Assembly (NCBI RefSeq): GCF_000255555.1
Contig: NZ_AGRW01000055.1
Span: 62,001 to 126,000, forward strand
Length of the DNA stretch: 64,000 bases
Direction of reading: 5' to 3'
Origin: Treponema saccharophilum DSM 2985
GTDB lineage: Bacteria > Spirochaetota > Spirochaetia > Treponematales > Treponemataceae
The notes under the pieces are model-generated. The model saw only the letters and a program-made list of their open reading frames with translations. It was not told the origin of the DNA and did no database searches. The position numbers and the translations under genes were made by a program. This document shows, one piece after another, positions 26,901 to 34,480 of the stretch (position 1 is its first letter; each line of letters begins with the position of its first letter).

Positions 26901-28178
26901 TCCGACGCGCCGCCTTATTTCCTCGTCGCTCTCTTCCTCAAAAACGGGCAGGGTGAGCGACTTCACGCCGATTTCCGCCCCGCGCGCCGCCTTCATAATC
27001 GCCGTCTCGAAGTTGTGCCCGATTGCCATGACCTCGCCGGTCGCCTTCATCTGCGTTCCGAGTTTCCGCGACGCGTAGACGAATTTGTCGAACGGGAATT
27101 TGGGGAATTTGACGACAACGTAGTCGAGAACGGGCTCGAAGCACGCCGCAGTTTTCTTCGTGACGAAATTCGGAATCTCGTCGAGGTTGTATCCGATTGC
27201 GATGAGCGTCGCAACTTTCGCTATCGGATATCCCGTCGCCTTTGACGCGAGCGCCGACGAGCGCGAGACGCGCGGGTTCACCTCGATGACGGCGTACTCG
27301 AAGCTCTCTGGATTCAGCGCGAACTGGCAGTTGCATCCGCCTTCCATGTCCAGCGACGAGATTATGTTGAGCGCCGCCGAGCGGAGCATCTGGTATTCCT
27401 TGTCGGAAAGCGTCACCGTCGGAGCGATTACGATTGAGTCGCCCGTGTGCACGCCGACCGGGTCGAAGTTCTCCATCGAGCAGACCGTAAGCACGTTCCC
27501 CGAATGGTCGCGCATGACCTCGAATTCGACTTCCTTCCATCCTGAAATGCATTTCTCGACGAGAATCTGGTGGATGGGCGAGCGGTGCAGTCCGTTCTGC
27601 GCGATTTCCATCATCTCATCGTGGTTGTACGCGATTCCGCCGCCCGTTCCTCCGAGCGTGAACGCCGGCCTTATGATGACCGGGTATCCGATTTCGTTCT
27701 CCGCAAAATCGACCGCATCCTCGAGTGTCGTCACGACTTTTGATGGAATGCACGGCTCGCCGATTTTCTCCATCGTGTCCTTGAAAAGCTGCCTGTCCTC
27801 CGCCTTGTCGATTGTCTCGGGTTTCGCGCCGAGAAGCCTGACGCCGTGGCTGTCAAGGAACCCGGATTTTGCCAGCTCCATGCACAAAGTAAGCCCCGTC
27901 TGCCCGCCGAGCGAAGAAAGAATCGAGTCGGGCTTCTCCTTTTCGATTATGCGCTCGATTGTCTCGGGGATGAGCGGCTCGATGTAGATTTGGTCGGCCA
28001 TCGTGTGGTCGGTCATAAGCGTCGCCGGATTCGAGTTCACGAGGACGACCTCAAGCCCCTGCTCCTTGAGCGCCTTGCAGGCCTGGCTTCCTGCGTAGTC
28101 GAATTCCGCCGCCTGCCCGATGATTATCGGACCGGAACCTATTACCATGACTTTGTGGATATCTTTGTTGAGTGGCAT
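23952..28178 (-). CDS. carB: Carbamoyl-phosphate synthase large subunit fused to a DapF-like domain
   Basis: 1408 residues. Residues 1 to about 1095 are a complete CarB: [21 protein letters not shown] at the start, second half from [21 protein letters not shown], and MGS-like domain [20 protein letters not shown]. From about 1110 to the end it is a diaminopimelate-epimerase fold: [51 protein letters not shown]. In true DapF the first catalytic Cys lies in a CGNG motif; here it is AGNA (Ala1181), while the second (Cys1351) remains. Classical two-base epimerisation is therefore unlikely; the domain may be regulatory or catalyse another reaction. The start ATG follows GGAG. Preceded by RNA copy 2 and a terminator; convergent with the other carB. 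Confidence 0.9.
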   Translation of the reverse strand: [1408 protein letters not shown]

Positions 28179-28316
28179 ATTTTCTCCTTCAGGTGCTTAA
28201 ATAGTGTGTTTTTGTGTATCAACCTTGCCCGGAAATCACTGATTCAGGACAGGCCGCTTTGAAATATTCCGATTGCATTTTAGGTTCTGAGCTGATTTCA
28301 CGTCATGGCTCTCTCC

Positions 28317-28351
28317 AAAAAAAAAGGAACAATGCAAAAAAAGCATTGTCC
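28317..28351 (-). terminator. Second terminator in the leader of carB-dapF
   Basis: On the minus strand GGACAATGC pairs with GCATTGTTCC around a seven-T loop, followed by nine T. It lies between RNA copy 2 and the gene, 139 bases before the ATG. This parallels the attenuator in front of the other carB. Confidence 0.75.
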
Positions 28352-28514
28352 CCATAGACGTTCAAAAAAAAAGAAATAGCCGGCGTTTTTCCGCAAAAAA
28401 TCAAATTGGATTTCTGTCCGCCTTCGTTTTCCATAATGAGAAATAATTATATCGAACGTGCCTTCGTTGTGGAAGCGTAAAAAGAGCCGCCGGACATCTG
28501 AAAATTCATAAAAG

Positions 28515-28734
28515 AAAAAAAAGAACGGCACCGTCTCTCCAGTGCCGTTTGGGATGTCAGCATTCCGAAATCCATGTTCATGGAAAGGAACTGCATCTTA
28601 TGTATGCCAGCCTAGCCGCTGGTGGCGCAATAAATTAGTGATTACACTCCGAAGAGTCTTCTATCTTTGTCGGAAATTGCATAACGCCTCCTGTCGTGCG
28701 GTCGGTGTAAGTCCTCATCTCTTTCCTCACCACG
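28515..28734 (-). ncRNA. Twin structured RNA, copy 2, upstream of carB-dapF
   Basis: Minus-strand counterpart of the RNA at 19484-19685, about 220 nt, with the same promoter spacing, 15-codon ORF, post-ORF ATTGCGCC block, CCAGC-GCTGG hairpin and terminator stem (AACGGCAC with GTGCCGTT, plus 28524-28549). The 3' half differs more, with a longer variable hairpin. The uORF hairpin is ACTC-TTCG-GAGT, a compensated version of the one in copy 1. It lies 336 bases before the CarB-DapF start, on the same strand. Confidence 0.8.
28635..28682 (-). CDS. Putative 15-residue leader peptide in twin RNA copy 2
   Basis: AGGAGG, 4 bases, ATG; the peptide is MQFPTKIEDSSECNH ending in TAA. It has the same length and position as the ORF of copy 1. 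The start is embedded in a block identical in both RNAs, while the later codons diverge. Confidence 0.5.
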   Translation of the reverse strand: MQFPTKIEDSSECNH

Positions 28735-28740
28735 ATTTTT

Positions 28741-28768
28741 ATAATACCACTGATTTTTTATAATGCAA
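28741..28768 (-). promoter_or_regulatory. Promoter of twin RNA copy 2
   Basis: Minus strand TTGCAT (28763-28768), 16-base spacer, TATTAT (28741-28746), matching the promoter of copy 1. Confidence 0.8.
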
Positions 28769-28859
28769 GCAAATTTTGTAAAATTGATGTTTTTTTTGCT
28801 GAAAAAAACGGCGCTGTGCATCGTTCGAGTTTTGGCGCGCATTTCGGTATACTTCTGCC

Positions 28860-31019
28860 ATGAATGTCCTGATTATCCAGCCGCCGCTCGTCCAGCTCAA
28901 CACGGCGTATCCGAGCGGCGCGTATCTTTCCGCGTTTTTCCGCCGGAGCGAATTCTCCGAATCAATAAAATGCGTGCGCTGGCTTGATTTGAGCCTCGCG
29001 CTTTTCGAATCGATTTTCTCGCGCGATGGTCTTTCAAAGCTGTTTTCGCTTTGCTCCGGGAACGCGCTCCGGCTCGCTTCTGACGCGGAGAAAAAAGGCG
29101 ACGTCGACACCGCGCTCAATCTCCGCAGGTACGTCGGAACGAAGGATTTGTGGATTGAATGGATTGACCGCATTTGCGCCATCCTTCGCGCCGACGGGAG
29201 CGGTTTTGAGAACGCTCACCGGTTCGTGTTCGGGGCGCACGTGCCGCGCGGGGCGAGGATGGAGCGTTTCCTTGCGGAACTCGGCCGCGAGCCGACGACG
29301 GACGACGCGCGGAGCCTCGCAAGTTTCGCGCTTGCCGACATCGCCGATTTCATTGCCGTCGCGTTTGACGGGAATTTCAGCCTCGTCCGGTATGCGGAAA
29401 GCCTTACGGTGGGCGAGTCTTCCTTCCGCGAGGTGGAGAAGGGCGCCGATTCCCCGATTCTCCGGGAGTTCTTCGAGCCGCTTCTTGAGCGCGTCGCCCG
29501 TGAAAATGCGGAGATTCTTTCTGAAAAATGCCTCGTCCTCGTCTCCGTTCCCTTCGCGGGAACATTCGCGGCGGCTCTTTCGACGGGGCGGTTCTTCAAA
29601 AATCGGTTCCGCGGTTCGTTCGTTTCCCTCGGCGGCGGGTTCGTCAGCACGGAGCTGCGCACGACGCGCGAGGAACGCCTTTGTGCATATTGCGACGCGC
29701 TTTCGTTCGACCGCGGCTACGGCGGGTACAGGAATCTTGTCTCCGCGCTTTCGTCTGCGGAAGACGGCGGATTTTCTGCGTGCGGCGATTCTTCTTTCTA
29801 TAAATTAAGGCTTTTTCTGCGTTCGGAAGGAAAAAACGTTCGCGTCGTCGAGCCTGTCGAGTCTGATGCCGAGTCCGAAACATACGAGGCGGAAGTCACG
29901 CGTACGCTCGTCCCTGATTTTTCCGGAATCGACTTTTCCCGCTATCCGCGCCTCATCGACGACACGAATCCGATGCACCGGCTCTGGTCGGACGGCGCGT
30001 GGATAAAGGCGTACATGGCGCACGGCTGCTACTGGCATAAATGCGCGTTCTGCGACGTCACCCTCGACTACGTGCGCTCCTTCTGCCCTACGAACATCCG
30101 CCCGCTTTACGAGTCGCTTCTCTGCACGGCGGAACGGACGGGAACGTTCGGAATCCATTTCGTTGACGAGGCGATGCCTCCTGCGCTCATGGTCGAATTC
30201 GCGCGGCTGAATCTTGAGCGGGGCGCGCCGCTTTCCTGGTGGGGGAACGTCCGCTTCGAGAAGTATTTTTCCCGTGACGTCGCCGATTTTCTTGCGGCGG
30301 GCGGGCTTGTCGGTGTTTCCGCGGGTCTTGAGAGCGCGACTAGCGACGGGCTTTCCGAAATACACAAGGGAACCGACCTTGAGTCGATCGTCTCGGCGTG
30401 CTGCGCGTTCAAGGAGGCGGGAATCCTCGTTCACGCGTACATGATTTACGGCTACTGGTGGGAGAAGCCCGAAAACCTCGTCAATTCGATGGAGACGCTC
30501 AGGCAGTTCTACGCGGAGGGGCTGCTCGACTCGTGCTTCTGGCATAAATTCGTCCTTACGCGCCATTCGAGGGCGTACAAGGAATGGAGCGAGGGAAAAA
30601 TTCCCGCGCTCAAGCCGGTCGAGCCGAAAGGCGGCGGGATTTTTGCGAGCAACGCCATGCATTTTGAGGGCGAGCGGAAAAGCGAGAAATTCTCCCGCGC
30701 GCTTGAAATTTCGCTTGAGAACTGGATGCACGGCGAGGGAATCGGCATGAACGTGCAGAAGTGGTTCGATTTTCCCGTTCCGCGTCCGACCGTCCCGCGC
30801 GATTTCATCGGGAGGCTCGTCGAAAAATACGAGTCGCGCCGCGATGAGGAATTCGCGCGCGTTCCGCAAAAAAACGCGCAAAAAATCTGGCTCGGCGGAG
30901 AGAAAATTCCGCTTCCCGGAGGAAAAATAGGCTGGTTCTACATGGGCGAATGGCAGGAAGCCCGCGCCGACGCGCCCGAGCGCGAATTCCGGGGCAGGGG
31001 ATTGTGCGTTATTCCGTGA
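28860..31019 (+). CDS. B12-binding-type radical SAM protein
   Basis: 719 residues. The first part begins MNVLIIQPPLVQLNTAYPSG, as in cobalamin-binding radical-SAM proteins. The iron-sulfur motif is HGCYWHKCAFCDVTLDY with cysteines 390, 395 and 398, a CX4CX2C spacing rather than the common CX3CX2C. GGLVGVSAGLESA and VHAYMIYGYWWE follow as the rest of the SAM barrel. The substrate is unknown. No ribosome binding site precedes the ATG; instead TATACT (28848-28853) ends 6 bases upstream, suggesting a leaderless mRNA. It diverges from RNA copy 2 with about 90 bases between the two promoters. The following minus-strand gene ends 5 bases away. Confidence 0.85.
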   Translation: MNVLIIQPPLVQLNTAYPSGAYLSAFFRRSEFSESIKCVRWLDLSLALFESIFSRDGLSKLFSLCSGNALRLASDAEKKGDVDTALNLRRYVGTKDLWIEWIDRICAILRADGSGFENAHRFVFGAHVPRGARMERFLAELGREPTTDDARSLASFALADIADFIAVAFDGNFSLVRYAESLTVGESSFREVEKGADSPILREFFEPLLERVARENAEILSEKCLVLVSVPFAGTFAAALSTGRFFKNRFRGSFVSLGGGFVSTELRTTREERLCAYCDALSFDRGYGGYRNLVSALSSAEDGGFSACGDSSFYKLRLFLRSEGKNVRVVEPVESDAESETYEAEVTRTLVPDFSGIDFSRYPRLIDDTNPMHRLWSDGAWIKAYMAHGCYWHKCAFCDVTLDYVRSFCPTNIRPLYESLLCTAERTGTFGIHFVDEAMPPALMVEFARLNLERGAPLSWWGNVRFEKYFSRDVADFLAAGGLVGVSAGLESATSDGLSEIHKGTDLESIVSACCAFKEAGILVHAYMIYGYWWEKPENLVNSMETLRQFYAEGLLDSCFWHKFVLTRHSRAYKEWSEGKIPALKPVEPKGGGIFASNAMHFEGERKSEKFSRALEISLENWMHGEGIGMNVQKWFDFPVPRPTVPRDFIGRLVEKYESRRDEEFARVPQKNAQKIWLGGEKIPLPGGKIGWFYMGEWQEARADAPEREFRGRGLCVIP

Positions 31020-31024
31020 TTCGC

Positions 31025-31777
31025 CTAACGGAGGTTCAGGTGGAAGCTGAATCCGAGCTCCACCGTATTGAACCGGTATTCCGTCGTCTCGAATATGCGG
31101 AACAAGTTCATCTGCGAGAACGCCTTCCGCACGTTGAAAAAGACGGTCAGCGCGAGCGGGTGCGTGTTCGTCATTATTTCCGCGCCGTACGATATGTAGT
31201 GGAGCGTGTCTTCGAGCGTCGTTCCCTGAATTATGAACATCGGCGAGTATGATATGAAATATCCGTGCGAGAAATAGGTGTTTATCCGGCAGAAATACTG
31301 GATGCCGCCCGCGATGCTGTTGTATGCGAAGCCGTTGCTGTTCTCCGGGCCGGAATAATCGACGAACGAATAGCCGACGAACGGGATGAACCGTATGAAC
31401 TGGTAGTTGATTTTCGGAAGGTACGACTGGTAGTCGAATTCGATGCAGCGCAGGTTCTCGTTCAGATTCTCGTCGTCGTGGAGAAAATCGGGGGTGTCCG
31501 ACCAGAGAAACATCGGTTTTTTCGTGAACCCGAGGTTGAGCTGGGCCTTCGACACGAGGCGCAGCTTGTAGAACGAATGGAATATAAGCCCCGTGAATTC
31601 AAGCGCGTCGTTCTGCGTCATCTTCGCGCTTGAGCTGTTTCCGACGGAGAAATTCTGAATTCCGCGCGTCGTTTCAAGAAACCATTCGAAATCCCCGAAC
31701 TTCGAGAATTTCGCAAACGGGAACGCGGAAAAAGAAGGGATGAGAATCATCAAAGTACATGCCAGCAAGACTTTCAT
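31025..31777 (-). CDS. Putative outer-membrane or periplasmic protein
   Basis: 250 residues with a signal peptide (MKVLLACTLMILIPSFSA). The mature part has many alternating aromatic/hydrophobic strands (YQSYLPKINYQFIRFIPFVGY, HGYFISYSPMFII) and ends in the strand LGFSFHLNLR, which fits a beta-barrel. I chose the ATG at 31775-31777 (GGAG 10 bases upstream); a longer frame upstream runs into the terminator hairpin of the malic-enzyme gene. I recognise no family. Convergent with the radical-SAM gene. Confidence 0.65.
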   Translation of the reverse strand: MKVLLACTLMILIPSFSAFPFAKFSKFGDFEWFLETTRGIQNFSVGNSSSAKMTQNDALEFTGLIFHSFYKLRLVSKAQLNLGFTKKPMFLWSDTPDFLHDDENLNENLRCIEFDYQSYLPKINYQFIRFIPFVGYSFVDYSGPENSNGFAYNSIAGGIQYFCRINTYFSHGYFISYSPMFIIQGTTLEDTLHYISYGAEIMTNTHPLALTVFFNVRKAFSQMNLFRIFETTEYRFNTVELGFSFHLNLR

Positions 31778-31834
31778 GTTGTTTTTGCTCCGCGCGCTGC
31801 CCGGACAATCGGGCGGATGGTTTCTTCCTATAAA

Positions 31835-31892
31835 ACAAGGCTTTGCCCGGAAGCCGGCGCTCAAGCACGCCGGAAGCCGGGCACAGCCTTGT
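31835..31892 (-). terminator. Long-stem terminator after the malic-enzyme gene
   Basis: ACAAGGCTTTGCCCGG pairs with CCGGGCACAGCCTTGT, enclosing a second GCCGGCG-type stem. T-rich ends on both sides make it bidirectional. Confidence 0.75.
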
Positions 31893-31905
31893 TTTTATGC
31901 GGGAT

Positions 31906-33081
31906 TCAGACCCTCGCAAGCCCCGCCTTTCTCGCCTCGTCGGCAACCGCTTTCGCGACGACCTGCGCGACGCGCGGATCGAATGCGCTCGGGATTATCA
32001 TGTCGGGGGAAAGCTCCGCGTCGGAAACGAGGGAAGCAAGCCCGCGCGACGCGGCGATTTTCATCTCCTCGGTGATTTTTCTCGCGCGGCAGTCGAGCGC
32101 ACCGCGGAAAAGCCCGGGGAACGCGAGGATGTTGTTTATCTGGTTCGGGTAGTCGCTCCTTCCCGTGCCGATTATGAACGCGCCTGCGTTCTTCGCCTTC
32201 TCGTACGTGATTTCCGGCTCGGGGTTCGCCATCGCGAACACAATCGACTTGGGCGCCATCGAGCGCACCATTTCCTCCGTGACGAGGTTCGGGGCGGAAA
32301 CTCCGACGAAAATGTCGGCTCCGTGCATCGCCTCTGCCATCGTCATGCGCTTGTTGTCGGGATTCGTGATTTCGGTCAGCTCCTTCGTGAGGAAATCGTA
32401 TTTGTCGGCGTCTTCCTTGATGACGATTCCGTTCACGTTGAAGCCGTAGATTTTCCCGATTCCGAATTTGTGGAGCATCCGTATGATTGATGAGCCTGCC
32501 GCGCCCGTTCCTGAGACGACGAGCGTGCAGTCCTCCGGTTTTTTCCCCGCGACTTTGAGCGCGTTCATTATTGCCGCAGTCACGACAATCGCCGTCCCGT
32601 GCTGGTCGTCATGGAATACGGGAATGTCAAGCTCGTTGATGAGAGTCCGCTCGATTTCGACGCATCTCGGCGCGGAAATGTCCTCGAGGTTTATTCCCCC
32701 GAATGTCGGCGCAATCTGCTTGCAGAATTCGATTATCTTCTTGGGGTCTTTCGTGTCTATGCAGAGCGGAACTGCATCGACGCCCGCGAATTTCTTGAAG
32801 AGGACGCATTTTCCTTCCATTACAGGCAGTCCCGCCGCAGGTCCGATGTCCCCAAGCCCCAGGACGGCTGTTCCGTCGGAAACGACCGCGATTGTGTTTC
32901 CTTTCCACGTGTACTTGTACACGTCGTCGGCGTTTTTGTGGATTGCCCTGCACGGCTCCGCCACTCCCGGGGTATACGCTGCGGACAAGTCGTCCCTCGT
33001 CTCAAGCGGCATCTTCAGCTCCGTGCTGATTTTCCCGCGCCATTCCTCATGCTTCTCAAGAGCTTTCTCGTAGATTGTCAT
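31906..33081 (-). CDS. Malic enzyme (oxaloacetate-decarboxylating malate dehydrogenase), short form
   Basis: Oxidative decarboxylation of malate to pyruvate with NAD(P)H production. 391 residues, the usual length of the short bacterial form without a phosphotransacetylase domain. AAYTPGVAEPCR (residues 34-45) holds the catalytic Tyr, EGKCVLFKKFAGVDAVPLCIDT the lysine region, EDISAPRC the metal-binding acids, FHDDQHGTAIVV follows, and VSGTGAAGSSI is the nucleotide-binding turn. The predicted -10 TATAAT ends 8 bases before the ATG and no ribosome binding site is evident. Monocistronic. Confidence 0.93.
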   Translation of the reverse strand: MTIYEKALEKHEEWRGKISTELKMPLETRDDLSAAYTPGVAEPCRAIHKNADDVYKYTWKGNTIAVVSDGTAVLGLGDIGPAAGLPVMEGKCVLFKKFAGVDAVPLCIDTKDPKKIIEFCKQIAPTFGGINLEDISAPRCVEIERTLINELDIPVFHDDQHGTAIVVTAAIMNALKVAGKKPEDCTLVVSGTGAAGSSIIRMLHKFGIGKIYGFNVNGIVIKEDADKYDFLTKELTEITNPDNKRMTMAEAMHGADIFVGVSAPNLVTEEMVRSMAPKSIVFAMANPEPEITYEKAKNAGAFIIGTGRSDYPNQINNILAFPGLFRGALDCRARKITEEMKIAASRGLASLVSDAELSPDMIIPSAFDPRVAQVVAKAVADEARKAGLARV

Positions 33082-33315
33082 AATCGGACATTATAGCGGA
33101 ATTCAGCTGTGAATGGCACTCGCGAAATGCGCGCCTGCCGCGCGGGTACGCTTTCCGGGGCGGGAACGTTCCGAAAACGGCGCCCGTTTTTTCCCGCAAA
33201 GTCGTTGTCGGTAAAATCCAAATCCTAAAACACGACGGTTTTTTAATGGACTTTGCACAAACGAACGCTATATAATTGCAAAAATTCCATTGATAAACAA
33301 AAGAGGAGTATTTTT

Positions 33316-33981
33316 ATGTCATTTTTAGATAACCTGAAGAAAAAATCGCTCGACCGCAAAATATTCGTTGCGGGTTCCGCGCTCGCGTTCATCGGTTTTC
33401 TTCTTCCGATTGTTTCCGTGACCGAGGAAATCGACAAATTTGAGCAGCAGAAGGAAGTCGTTGAGGTCGAGGTGGAAGTTCCTGTCGAGAAGCTGATTGA
33501 GACAGAAGTGGTTGCGGCTGACGGAACTGTCGAAAAAGTCGTCGAGAAGCGCACCGAGATTGAAAAGAAAACCGAGCAGAAAGAAACGGGAAACATGATT
33601 TCCGTGAAGGTCGGAACGGAGACCGTAAAGTCGTCGAAGAACATCTTCGCCGCGGCGAAATTCTTCAACGTCGCTGACCGTGGCGGCGCCGGATACGCAT
33701 ACAACGCGACGTTCCTTGTCGTGCTTTGGCTCATGACGATTGCCGGAATCGCAGCTTTCTTCTGCTCGAACGGAATCATACTCGACATCCTCGTATGGCT
33801 TGTCGGAGCCGGATTCGGAATCGCCGCGACAATCACGATTCCTTCATACCTTGAGATGAATATTTTCCAGTACAGCGCTGTCGGCTCGTATGTCATCTTC
33901 GTCGGATGGACTACGGCGCTTGTCGGTGCAGTCCGCTCCGCTGTTCACGTTCAGCAGCAGGGAATAAGAAAGAGCATTTAA
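33316..33981 (+). CDS. Small membrane protein with charged coiled segment, unknown
   Basis: 221 residues: a hydrophobic helix at 15-37 (IFVAGSALAFIGFLLPIVSV), a strongly charged Glu/Lys/Val-rich segment (about 38-105; probable coiled coil), then three more membrane helices (FLVVLWLMTIAGIAAFF; ILDILVWLVGAGFGIAATI; SYVIFVGWTTALVGAV). The start ATG is set by GAGGAG 8 bases upstream; the frame extends 21 codons further without support. Monocistronic, with a terminator after it. Function unknown. Confidence 0.7.
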   Translation: MSFLDNLKKKSLDRKIFVAGSALAFIGFLLPIVSVTEEIDKFEQQKEVVEVEVEVPVEKLIETEVVAADGTVEKVVEKRTEIEKKTEQKETGNMISVKVGTETVKSSKNIFAAAKFFNVADRGGAGYAYNATFLVVLWLMTIAGIAAFFCSNGIILDILVWLVGAGFGIAATITIPSYLEMNIFQYSAVGSYVIFVGWTTALVGAVRSAVHVQQQGIRKSI

Positions 33982-34001
33982 AAACTCCTCTTTTTGAAAA
34001 A

Positions 34002-34041
34002 ACTCGCGCTTCCGCATCTCTGACGGGGCGCGAGTTTTTTT
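34002..34041 (+). terminator. Rho-independent terminator
   Basis: ACTCGCGC (34002-34009) pairs with GCGCGAGT (34028-34035), followed by a run of seven T (34035-34041). Confidence 0.85.
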
Positions 34042-34480
34042 ATGCTCTGCCAAAAATCGTGCATATACGTGCGCTTTTATAGTAGGCTAACCAGAAAAAA
34101 GATTGTCATGCCGAACGATTTCCGTAGGAAAGCTTGTTTCTGAACAGGTCTATTGCAGATTCGGAAAACAGGATTTTTTAAATCCGTTCAGAACGACACT
34201 TATCAAGTTAATCTACTGCCGAATTTTCCGTCCGGATAGGGAAAAAAGCCATTCCCGCCGAAAAAACTCCTGGAAAATGTCAGCGCGGAAAAAAGCAAAA
34301 AAAAGATTGAAAAGTTGTGTTTTTCTTTTGAATCAAGCGGAATCTTATAGTAAAGTTTAATGTATCCCTAAAACTTTTGGTTTTGGAATGAGATTTTACA
34401 AATAATTTACTTTCGGCTGCGAGTTTGGGCTGAAAAATCGTTTGTATGCTTATTTTTTCCATCACCAAAGTGGAGCTTTT
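34042..34480. other. Intergenic region upstream of the che operon
   Basis: 439 bases with no supported gene. It contains a half copy of the dispersed GTCATGCCGAACG element from 34105 and a -10-like TATAGT at 34346-34351 with a weak -35, which would give the che operon a leader of about 120 bases. I see no clear flagellar-type (sigma-28) promoter. Confidence 0.5.
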
